A DNA stretch of 64,000 bases, from assembly GCA_050084985.1 (NCBI GenBank), contig JBITNC010000001.1, positions 52,328,001-52,392,000 on the forward strand. The letters are read 5' to 3'. The notes beneath the pieces were generated by a model. It saw only the letters and a program-made list of their open reading frames with translations, was not told the origin of the DNA and ran no database searches. Positions 10,531 to 22,400 of the stretch are shown here, piece by piece; the stretch's first letter is position 1; each line of letters starts with the position of its first letter. A program made the position numbers and the translations under genes. This DNA is from Nageia nagi (lineage: Eukaryota; Pinophyta).

Positions 10531-13415
10531 CCACTAGTGATGGTTCTGTGAACTAAATCCAAATCCACTATGAACTACTTTGTGATCCTACATATGGGCA
10601 TTTTCCTCCTTAATCTAAGAATCCCTTTGTTGCAAGTTTGTGTTGCCTCTACTACCCAAACATCTCTCTCTTAGGTTTTGTTTGTTTATTAGGTCATCTT
10701 ACTAGTTTTTGCAACATTTCGTCCATTAGTTTGGTTTGTTATAATGGAAAATGAGTTACAAGAGATATGTAACATGTTCATATTCTAATTGTTATCATGT
10801 TATCATCTTGCTAGTTCCTACAACATTTCCTAAGTTTGTGCTTTGATTTCTATTAAGTTTTTTAGGGCATTTTGATTGATATTGGATTTTCATGAAATAT
10901 CATAATAGAAGCTTCTATCTACCCAAACAATTATTTTTAACATGGAAGGAAAACACAATTAGTGTAGCTTTCGATGGGCGATATTCCTGGGATCCTCCCT
11001 CCTTCCACCCTTCACCCCTTCACTTTTGAGGCACCCTTTAATTAGTGTTTTCTTATTTTTCTTAAGTTCTTTCTATAAAACAATAATGACTTTGATCTTT
11101 CTTTTAATAAAGTTATTTTATGAGGTTTTCTTAGTTCCATATTTGTATTTTTTTACAACTAAAGGTTGTTGGAAGCAAACTTTAGTTCCATGTTGTATAA
11201 TTTACATACACTTTGATTTCTAAGGATATGGTGATGTCTCAATACAAAGCTAGTGTCAAGAAAATCTTATCTGGTTAGAAAGAGGACAAAGATTGTAAAA
11301 TATATGTAGCTTGATGTAATTAAAGATGACAATAGCACCATTCTTTAATTTCATGTAAATTTGAAGATAATGTTAATTTTGGTAAGAGCAAAAGATTTTT
11401 CCGATTAAATCCATGGTATCCTCAAATAATACTTGATGTGAAAAACAGTTTCTTAAACATCTCCATTTGCTATGTAAAATACAATAAGATCTTAGAACCA
11501 GTAAATTAAAAAAGGAAAGCACTTAATGTGAAGAGTGTTTTTCTTAAACAAGAATATTGCTAAAAAAAGATCCATAAACTGCAATTATTTAAAAGAAAAG
11601 GCTGTTTTGTGTTCAAATATAAAAAGCCTCCTAGGGCTTGGTTGTTGAGAAAAAGAATGAACTTACCCTGTATTATTAAAAAAAAGCAAATATAACTTAA
11701 TTGTATTTGAATAAAATGAATTCATTACTTTGCATCAATCAATTGATATAATTTACACTTTTTTTATTGTTTTACATGCACAACACACCCAACTCACCCA
11801 CACCTCGCAGTGGAAGGAACCTGGGACCTATTAGTGTACCATCACAGGCCTAAGGCTCCACCGCTGCAGTACCCTCACCAGGGCAATTTACATTTTCAAA
11901 TCATGTCCTACATGTGCTAAAAAAGTAAAAATTTCGATAAAATAAAAAATCTTATATTTTATTGGTAATCTCTTGCATTTAATGTATGTCTTGATTGTTG
12001 GTTGGTTGAGTTGGTCATGTGTTAACCTTACTGCTATCTATGTCCATGTTCCATTCTCAGTACAAGACATACATGTTATTTAATGCCCTATTACAGTTGT
12101 CCATCCCATAGCTCGGTTGATCTCCGGATGTTAATATAATTTACCTTTCTATTAAGTAGCAAAATAAAAATAAACAAAATAAAACTCATTCCAGCATATA
12201 AATAATACAATGGAAATTAGGAAAATAGAGTGTATATCATTGGTGTTGAATAATCGTGATTATCATCCTTAGCGTGTCGTATGTTATGCAGATGAGCATA
12301 TGTTCGACCAATGCATTCATGAACTCAGAATACTAGTATATGTTAAAAAACCATACATATAAGAAACGCTTACCGTTATCTGTGTGTGTTCAATATGCAA
12401 TTACACGGGTGTATAAAAACATAAATTTACACTACTTCAAAATTTTTTGTAACTCGATAAATGATTATGGTCTATGGTTGCTCCGACCAATGTTGATGGC
12501 ATGGACGATCCAATAAAACCCAACTTGAAGAAAATATCTTTGTAGTAGCGTTGCAGGACCATGCAAAATAACTCGATACTCATTTTACGTTCCAATAACG
12601 AGTCATTAATTTCCAACGAAGTAAACAAAAACTTTTAACTCGTAATAATTATTTAGTTGATAATCAAATAATATTTGATGCCACGAAAGAAAGATTGGTA
12701 AACTGAATAATTTCTATATTGAAGAACCGAATTTGAAGCCCAACTTCCTTTCTATAGTTTAATAATTATAAATTTCATATGCAACTAGGATTATATTTCC
12801 GAATTGCATCTCTAAATAATTGTGTAATGCAATCTTTAATGTCTGTACCATGAAGCAATTTAAAAAAAAGAACATCCATAAATCTCATTTCTAGTTACAA
12901 ATGCAACTTAAATTTAATAGCATTTGTTACACTAAAATCAATCTCAATCTCACGTCTTTTCACCCTCTACTTGTTTTGAGAACTTATTTAAGTTGAACAT
13001 TGTGGCAAGCAAATGATCATTTGAAATTCCCAAAGAATATGCAATCAAAACATTCATAATTTTGATTCTATCAAAATGTATGAGCAACGTATTCCTGGTA
13101 GGTACAAGAAGAATAAACTATAAAAATCATCAATTACATACCGGTAATACTGGTGCTATTGACCAAAAATATTGTACATTATTTAAAGCATCATGCATTG
13201 AATACACCACCAAGCAGTGGATCACTGTGCTTCAAGAAAGAAATTAATATCATATTAAAAAAATTAAATTCTAGTCCAGGACTTGTATAATATGTAAGTT
13301 TTTACCCATGATTGGTGAAACAGTTATCAAGACTGACCAAGAAAGTGAAAGCAGATAATATGTTTTCTTTTCCCTCCATTAATCGGAACTTAGCAAAATA
13401 TTTGGACAAAATACC
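10531..13415. other. Stretch downstream of SERRATE, no further gene recognised
   Basis: Apart from the SINE-like piece near 11.8 kb I see no supportable gene. The part nearest 13415 must include the SERRATE 3' untranslated region, but I cannot place the cleavage site. Short ORFs here (for example 11026-11223 and 13062-13247) lack recognisable features. Confidence 0.4.
11781..11888 (-). mobile_element. SINE-like fragment (tRNA-like B box)
   Basis: On the minus strand a compact GC-richer block reads GGTACTGCAGCGGTGGAGCC, then an AGGTCCCAGGTTCC segment resembling a Pol III B box, then a G/T-rich tail. This order resembles a tRNA-derived SINE. The A box is degenerate and no target duplication was found, so the call is tentative. 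Confidence 0.35.
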
Positions 13416-13476
13416 CTACAAACTCCTATAATCAATTACAGTAACTTCATCCTCTGGCACATCAAGATCATGGTAA
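13416..13476 (-). CDS. SE: SERRATE exon 12 (last coding exon)
   Basis: The exon follows an AATTGCAG acceptor and encodes SYHDLDVPEDEVTVIDYRSL and then TAG. This is the almost invariant C-terminus of plant SERRATE, and it was found only by searching beyond the GC donor of exon 11. Confidence 0.93.
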
Positions 13477-16400
13477 CTGCAATTAAAAACAATTGAAGCA
13501 GCAGTCAGATATACTGCATTGTCATAAGAGTTGACATTGCACCTTTTCAACATAACATGATATAAAGAAAAATTTAGTGCACAACACAAGAAAGTTCAAA
13601 AATATGCTAAGACTTGCCTCCTAATACGACGGGGATCGTGGCGAAATCCTGGAGAAACTGGAAGCATAGGTTGTGTGGATCCATCATTCCCCCCACTGAA
13701 GGCCCACCAGTTCGTCCCTTCCTTCCACGTGGACCACCATTATTGTCAGTGGGATGAAATGGTGGAGGTCCACCTTGCTCCCTCAGCATTCGCATTGTCA
13801 CTTCAGGAGGGGCAGGCACGAAGGGGCCTAACGGTCTGCACATTTTTCTCAGTAAAAATAAATTACTCATGATAGGAATTAAGAAATACAATACAAACAA
13901 TAAAAATGTAGTAATACAGAAATACTCACCCAGCTCCCGGTACAGGCATTAGAACAGGTGGTGGAGGTGGCATGTCTGAACCAAAAGGAGGTGGCGCATG
14001 CATTCCTGGTGCAAACGGATCAAACATAGAAGAATCTGGGAGACCTGCTTCTTGTCCTCCGGGATAATCCTGAGATGGTGAATTCTCATTCCTATCATAA
14101 CGATCATCTTCTCTGTCAATTCTATCACCTTCCCTTCTTCCTCGATCAGTACTGTCTACATCTCTGGCTCGACTTGGTCCATCAATACCTGGTCCCATCT
14201 TTCGTCTGCGTGTCTTGTCTCTCTGCAACACAAAAAAAATATAAAATATAAACCAACTTGCCTGAAATACATACTGATAATGCCAATAAACATTAGTTAA
14301 ATCCATTATATACCTGTGCGGGTTGTTGAGTCATCACTGCAGACCCAGGGGCATCTGGATCGCTGTCATATCCAACCACCTTCTAAGTTAATTACCTAAA
14401 GAAACAAATAGAAAAAGAGAAGGCTGGAAACAAAACAGATATCTAATAATTAATAGTACTCAGGTCTTACTTCATATAATTATTAAAATATATTTCTGAA
14501 CGTGCTTTGGATGTCAATTCCGCAACTAGCTCGGAATGCCTCAATTTCAAGTGTTTGTGCACAAATTCAGCTGCATGAAATAGTTTTGTACAACCCTTGG
14601 CTCCACAACCAAATTTCCAACCATACTTCTCATCTCTTATTTTCCTCACATAGGGATCTAAAGCTTCAGTTGTTGCAGCTTCCAACTTCTCCTTTGCTGA
14701 CATAATTTCCAGTGGATCCTGACCCTTTATCCTAGCTTCCCAAGTAGAATCCAGTTTCTTCTCCCATTCAGCTGCAGCTGCCTCATCATAATTGTTCTTG
14801 CTCTCCACTCTTATATGGCGGAGTCCCTTTGAGGCCTCTTTCGATTCAGCCATTCCATAATAATCTAGTCCATGAACTCTCCACAAGTAGGTAACAACAA
14901 CATCCAAGAGCTCTATACCCTCAAGGCCCTTCACGGTATTTGTACCTCTTATAATTACAACACCTATAGAACCACTTAAAGATTTGTCTCCATCTTGCTC
15001 CCAACCACCAAGAATATTCTCCTCTATACCTTTCTCTGCATCTAGTTTTCGTATAAGAGCCTGTCCAAAATCTATATCCTTCTTAACTCGTCTTGGCTCA
15101 GAGCTTACTGGAGGAGCCTTTGGGGCCCCAGAAATAAGATCATTTTCTTTTGCAGGGCCCCTGCCATGTCTCCTCCTTTTGCCAGTACCCTCAGCATCAT
15201 CATCTGAGTTGTGATCACTAGCTTGTCCCCCTTTGAAGATGACGCCATTGATCCTGTAGCACTTGGACCTCTGTATACAAAATAATAATAACATAAATCA
15301 GAATAGAAATTACTTAACATCAATTATAAAGGTAATCACTAACTGATATGAAAGAAAGTAACTTACACATCTAGGCTTCCATTTTGTAGGTCATTTAGAA
15401 ATTCCTTTGCTGTTGCTTTTGCATTTTCGTTTCTTCTGGAAAATTACAAAGATGTCGCATTGATAACCAATAAAAAAATCTACCTTCACAAAAAATACTT
15501 GCACAAGAGATAGAATCGCTAACCTTTGTATGACAGCTTCCAAGTGTGAAGGGTCATATTTATCTTTCAACCTATATAGGATAGAAAATGAGTCTTACTA
15601 TACAGAACTTCAACAAGACTAGAAAGATGGAAACTAAGAGAAAATTTTAACAGTAATGCTTTCAAGCATAGCTTTACCAGTCTTCATCTTTGTGAGCCTC
15701 AAAAAAAGCTCGTTTTTGGGTACTGATATATTCTGTTCTATATTCCTCATATCTGTTAAGCATTTTACATAACAAGTGAATAAGCATGAATAAATAAATA
15801 TGAAACTTTGATTTTCGCCAGAACAAAATGCCCAATTACATACTTGGTTCTAAGAGTTCTACTAATTAGAGAATTACCTGCGTTCTGCTTCAGCTGGTAA
15901 TATATCATCCTCAAGCTCCTGAATGAATTGCTTATAGGTCATCAACCCTTCTCTGAAAGCAGTGTTCTCATTAGATTGTTATCTGGCTAAATAAGCACAA
16001 TATCGTAATGCACAAATCATATATCATGGGGGAATCCAATGTCAAATGAATAAATAGTAAAAACTTTGAAGGAAAACAAGTTATTAGAAACAAAACAATA
16101 TCTCTGCACTATATCCTGAAAAAATGTTAGATTATCTGCTCAACTATAGATAATTCATAAAAACAATCTTAAAGGAGAAAAATTACTAGAGGAAATGTTT
16201 GCCGCTTGACAAATGTAATTGTTAGTTTGAAAAGATGCCAATAATTTTTTTATGAGGAAGGCATAATATACTAAATAAACGTTTTTACAACAAAAAGGAG
16301 TAGGTGGCAGAATTCACATCCCTGTCAGTTCATATCCTACTTAATTGCAGAAAGGGGAAACAAAATCGCACCCGCTATGTGCCAGAGGAAAAAATCTCAA

Positions 16401-19400
16401 CTGTCCATTACAACTGTATCATAATGATTAAAAACAAAAAGCATGCATTTAAACACAAACACAACTAATCACTCCCTGTGGCAGATTAATTTAGGTAGAT
16501 TGTAATGATCTTGACACACTTAAAGAAGACAACTCCTTGAAATCAACATTTACTCCAAATATCCTACTTAGAAGTATAGTAAAAATATTTTTGAGGATTT
16601 TTGAAAAAATGTTAAAAAGGCATACAGTTTTCAACAATAATTGCTTTTCACAAAGTTATTGCTGTTAGGAATATTATAGGTTGATTTATTAGTGTTATAT
16701 GTTAGAGAATTAGTATTAAATATATTTGTAATAAAATTGGGTTGTGTTGTGCCTTACACAACTCGCCTCAAATTTTCGCAATTTTGGGTACCCTCCGCAA
16801 CTCACACTCATGTAACACCACGTTTTGTCTCGTCTCTTCATGTCTCCGCCATATTCGGAGCCATGTTTATCTTCCCATCACCTAAGCATGTTTAACCGCC
16901 CAATCTTGGTCATGTCATAATAAAAGCCAGAATCCTTCAAAAATGGCCATGTCTGGAAACCCGTGTCGAGTCCAAACCAAGCCAAGTGAGTCTGGACCAC
17001 TCTTAGAACTAGCGCATGCCTTAGGAAGACAAAATCTTGTCTTTCTAAGACGTGCATTGGGATCAGGAAGACGTCCAAATTGAAGTTTAAGTCAGGAAAG
17101 GCGAATTGGTCCACTTCCAAGCCCAGCGCATGTCTCAAAAAGACAAAATCTTGTCTTTCTGAGACATGCTTCAAGCTCTGGGAGACGCTTGGATTGGAAT
17201 GGAAGACAGAAAAGGCCAACAAGAGGCATCCCAAGCTTGGCAGATGGTTCAAAAAGACAAAATCGTGTCTTTTGGGAGCATGCGCCTAAGCTAGGAAGTC
17301 GCTCGGACAAGCTCGAAGGTCAGAAAAGTGAAGCATACCCACCCAGGAGGATGGCGCATGCCTCAAAAAGACAAAATCTTGTCTTTTGGGAGAATGCGCC
17401 AAGGGCAGGAAGGCATCCAATTTGATCAAAGTGCAAAATTTGGCGAAGGCATGGAGCCTTGAAGCCCGAATCCAGCTTCCACAGGACCAAAGGGGCTGGC
17501 ACATGGTTCAAAAAGACAAATTCTTGTTAAGTCCTGAGGGTAGAAAGTTGAAACTCAATCAATCTGGCCATCTACAACCCAGCACATGCCCCAAAAAGAC
17601 AAAATCTTGTCCTTTGGATCATGCGCCCAAACTCGAGGAGCCGAAGAGTCGAGCGCATGTTTCGAAAAGACAAAATCTTATCTTTTGAAATCATGCGCTC
17701 AGCCTGGGAGGTATTTTGGACCAGTTCATTGGGCAAATATGACAAGCTGAGACACCAAGAAGGGCAAAAATGGACAAGTTCAAGTCTCATCATGATCATG
17801 GAGGATCGAGACATACAAGTGGGGAGCATTGAGAAACAACAAACAGAGAGCATGCATCCTCAAGTTGAGCTCATGCCCCAGAAAGACAAAATCTTGTCTT
17901 TTTTGGGCATGCACCAACCCTGGAACAGCCCCAAACCTCCCACGTCCAGTTTCCGATGGCCAGGTATGGAAAGTTTAGGTGCCCACGTATCTTGATGGCC
18001 AAGATCAATTCCTCTCATGCCTAGCCGACTAGGGTTTCTTGAAGACCTAAAATTGCCTATAAATACAAACCCATAAGCTTATTTTTCTCAAAAATCAAAT
18101 TCATCTCCTCTTCATCTCTTGTGCCACACTCTAAGGCAGAAGACAAAATTTGAGTTCCGGAACCTGTCACATCACTTGCAAGGCTTGCGCAAGAAGTTAA
18201 GAGACAAGAATGACGTAACTCGAAGTGACTTTTCCTCTCCATTTACCTAGATACTTGGGGCATTACCTCACGTCAAGCGTCAAAATGGCCAAACCAAATC
18301 CCAAGAACAGAGAGAGGGGTCGAGATAGAAGAAGTCATGACAACTAGCAATGCCTCGTCAAGTCAAAAGAACAATGTTGACATTGCAACTTTAATAAGAA
18401 CATTGCATGAGGATCCTAGCCTAAGAATAAGAGATGAATCTATAGACACTCACTATGTGAGTAGGTTTGTGTTCAAGGTCAACAATACACTTTCTATCAC
18501 CAGAGTTTCCTTGAGTAAGGACTCGAAGAAGCCGCAGGACTTGGAGGCCCATACTTTAAAAACTAAAACTAATGAAGTCAAGACTACTAGGGCAAAGGAA
18601 TTAGAGATATCACCAAACTTGCCAAGGAGCTGGAAGCGGGACAAGGAAAGTTGAGCGTTGGGGGAAAGAGCACATCTTCCAATCCATATCATCTTCAAGA
18701 CTAGGTGGCCACAGGCGAACAAGGGTATCCTCAAAAGGCAAATGTGAAACACATCAACTACAAATGCACACAAAACAATACTAATTCCATAGGGTAAAAT
18801 CTGATTTCTTTTATATTTTTTGTCTTTTCAATAAAGAAAGCTTGCAACTACAATAGATTATAGTTAACAAAGGCAATGCATTACAATTGTATGTAAGCAA
18901 GAGAACTACAAATCACTAAAAACACCTCGAAGAGCTGTTCAAACAGTTGTAACACCTTCAAAACTCAAAACAAACCCCACAAACTGCTGTATACTGGATT
19001 GTCTGAACCAAACACACGTCTATCCTGCTGAACAAAGGCGGATTTGCCCAAAATTGTGCCAATACTGGATTGCCTTCACCAAAGCTAAGCATGACCATGG
19101 CTCTCTTGACAGTTTTGGCCCTTATAACCTACAAAATAGTCCTCTCAAGGCTGATATCTTACTCCAATCGCCTCCAAAGGCTGGATCTCTACTCATAAAC
19201 TTCTAACTTGCCCTCCAATAGGCAGATCAACACTTCAGCTTCAATGATGCTCCTCAAATCACGCCCAAATCACCAACCCTGATGTGGATTGGTCAAATCC
19301 AATTGGGTAGATTGCTCTAGGATCTAATCCTTCAAGCCTCCATTGAATTGATCTCCAATGGGAACCCCAGAAACTCCAGCATAATGCAAGAGTCCAAAAG

Positions 19401-22400
19401 AGAAAAGCTCCTCCAAATTCCAAATTCAACTGCTCCAAACGACTAACTCTTCCTCTTAAATAGTCTTGGAAATCTTAATTTAAGCCTCTTGACAGTTACC
19501 AAAGTCTGCCTCATAACAGTTACAAATCCTCTCCTGTAGCAGTTACAAAAGCCTTAAATAGTACCTTAGACTTTGACCTTAGTCTTTGACCTCATAATCA
19601 TTGGGGCATGGTGTTGCAGTCACGACAATTGGATTTTATTTTATTGCAAATTTGTTTCAAATTTAAATTTTAAAGACTTTTAAATTTTATTCCCAAACTT
19701 GTGACCGATGAGTATTTGCTCCCACAAGTTTGAAAGAAATCTTGTAAGGCCATGTGGCATGTTTTTATTGGACCACATTTTATTTTCTTGAGACTCATGA
19801 TTAGGATTAGGGCAACATTGTGGTTGCTCCAAAAACTATTTATACCCCATTTTGATTCATTTGTAAAGGGGGGATTGACAACTTTAACAATTGAAAGAAC
19901 TTTTGTTTGCAAGGCCAAAATTTCTCTAAGTTGTTAAATGTGATGTATGTTAATGCAATTGTGATTATATGCTTCTCATGTTGGAATGGTGAATGTGAAT
20001 GAATGATTGATAGTGTTATCTAGTTCATTGTATCATTACTTGTTTTTCATCTCAATCGCTTGATCCATCTTGTAAATCTCCTTTGAAGTGGACAAGAGAG
20101 TGCCTAAACATCCTATCGTGATATTTCACCATTTGCAATTAGGCTTGGATACCCTAGAATGTCTCATTGATGTCACTCACCGTAGGAACTTCACTAAATC
20201 CTTTAGTCCTACCTTCATCCCATCATACTTCATCCTTGTCAAAGCTTCATGCTCCTTCCACTAGGCCATTCGTGTTGTTGGCTAGTGGAACTGATAAAGG
20301 GTGCATGGAACCTACAATGAAACCCAATGAGTCAACTTCCGAGGATATTGTTTCAAGCCCGTAAGTTTGCATGCCCATAATTGCATCTTTCTACCCACAG
20401 TCTTTCCACCAGTTTTCCTTTATTTTATTTTACACTTTTTTTCGCAATTGTCACACCTATTTCCCTTTAGCATTTTCCATAAACAACTTTGTCTAGCTAC
20501 AAAAATAATCTGAGTCCTTGAATCCACACATGATATTCATGTTGGTGGCAGTTTCAAACATCTTAGTCGATCCCTGAGTTATCCTCACCAAGTCGTGAAG
20601 CTAAAGTTTGGGGTAACTAGTCCCCATAATGGAAGGGAGTAACATCCTTTCACTTGAGGTGTTGGGAGTTTATCTCACTACTCTAGAGTAGGAAAGAAAA
20701 ACCACCCAACAGGTTGTATCTCAACTAATTCTATGTTTAGTGGATGTTAAGATACATAGTTGTTTTTAATGTGATCTTGGTTAAAAGTAGTTGTCCTATT
20801 CTAAGTATGTAATCATCTATTTATATGTGTAATACAATATGAATTTTAAGTGTGCTCAATCGATTCCAATATGGTATCAGAGCCTTTTGTGGATTAGGTC
20901 TCAAGGTTGCCTTAGGATTGGGTCAGAGCCTCTAGGTTGCATTTCATTTCATACTAGGTCAAAGCCATTGGGTTGCTGCCTTCTTTTTGGTCAATCATTG
21001 TAACATTGATAGAATATTACAATTTCTCCAAAGTTTTTAATATAAAACAAAAATCCTAAAAATACACTTTATCACTCCATTTTTTTTAAAATAATAAACA
21101 AAATTTAAATATCTACCTAAAAAAATAATAAAAAAATATGTCCAAACCTCTTTTGGGAGCTAGGGAGCAAGGAAGCTAGGGAGCGACCGGAGTGAGAAAG
21201 GGAACAACGGGTGTCATTTTTAAGAGCGCCCCAAAGATAGCAAGGGAAGCGGCTAGTATAATACTAGTAAAAAATTCCATAATTTTTAGATTTTTTAATT
21301 TTCATTGTTTCTAATTCATTATTATTATCAATTCAATAATGTATACAACACTTGGAACTTAAATTAAAAATCAAGTATGGATCATAATATCAAAATGAGC
21401 AATAATCAATGATCATAATGTCATTTGAAATCTCAAATAAAAAATACTCAAATGATAAATACAATAGTTCTAAAATCATAGTAGCAAAATGCCAAAATCA
21501 TAACTATCAAGTTGTGGCTTTAAAGGCTCATGTGCTAGTAATATGTGCTAATTGTAATCAATACCATCGTTCTCCCCAAGAGAAATATCTAATGAGTTGT
21601 TTTCTCCTCCTTAAATTTGTCCTTTTCCTCCTCACTGCTATTTTTTTCTTCTCAAGGTTGCACATAAGTAAAATTGTCATGTTTTTCAATTAAGAACGCT
21701 TTATGCTTGTGCTTTTAGGGTTTTGGGGGGGTGGGGACATTAGTCGGACCCAACCCATGTTTCTGTTAAGTTAAAAAATCAAATTTTTAAGTTTGTTTTT
21801 ATGGCTGAACGTCCATCTCCATCCGGGAGCAACAAGGGACTCCTAAGACGCTCCCACTTGTCTCGAACGTTCAAGAGGACCCCTCAAAGCTAGGAAATGC
21901 TCCCGAAAGCATCTCCCGTCCTCTCCCTTTTTCCCATGTCCACTCCCCCACTCCTGAACGTCAAGATCACCCCTCCCAAAAGGGGGAGTACGCTCCCATG
22001 GAACCTTGCATTAAAACAAATTTCACTATTTCAATTGCAAATTGAAATATAATCACAAGAACTAAAAAGTGTCCATTGAAAGTTGAAAAGATGCAAGCGA
22101 ATTGCAAATCAATGGTTAACCTCTTGCACTTTTTGAAGTGAACTTTTTCAAAGGCACTTCAATTGCATTCACATCCTAAAGTGCTACATGTTTGACTGAG
22201 GATGTGGATGGCTAATTTTTGCAAGTTGGCATATCACTACTAAAACTCTTACACCATAACCTCAAAATACGAATCAAATTAGAATATATTATAATTGGTA
22301 AAAGCTTAAATTTATTAAAAACAACAAAATGAACAATTTGAAATATTTAGTTTCCTCACTTGTAGCAAGCTCCCTACATGTGTTCCTAGAAACATCAAAG

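Noticed and set aside
13675-15214. Plus-strand ORFs across 13.7-15.2 kb
   Set aside because: They are antisense to SERRATE exons 8 and 11, which have strong protein-level support on the minus strand.
16878-17995. Many overlapping ORFs of 60-124 codons on both strands
   Set aside because: They arise from the hairpin array, whose units read similarly on both strands. Repeated residues such as KTKSCL and RQDFVFLRHA are the repeat translated, not a protein family.
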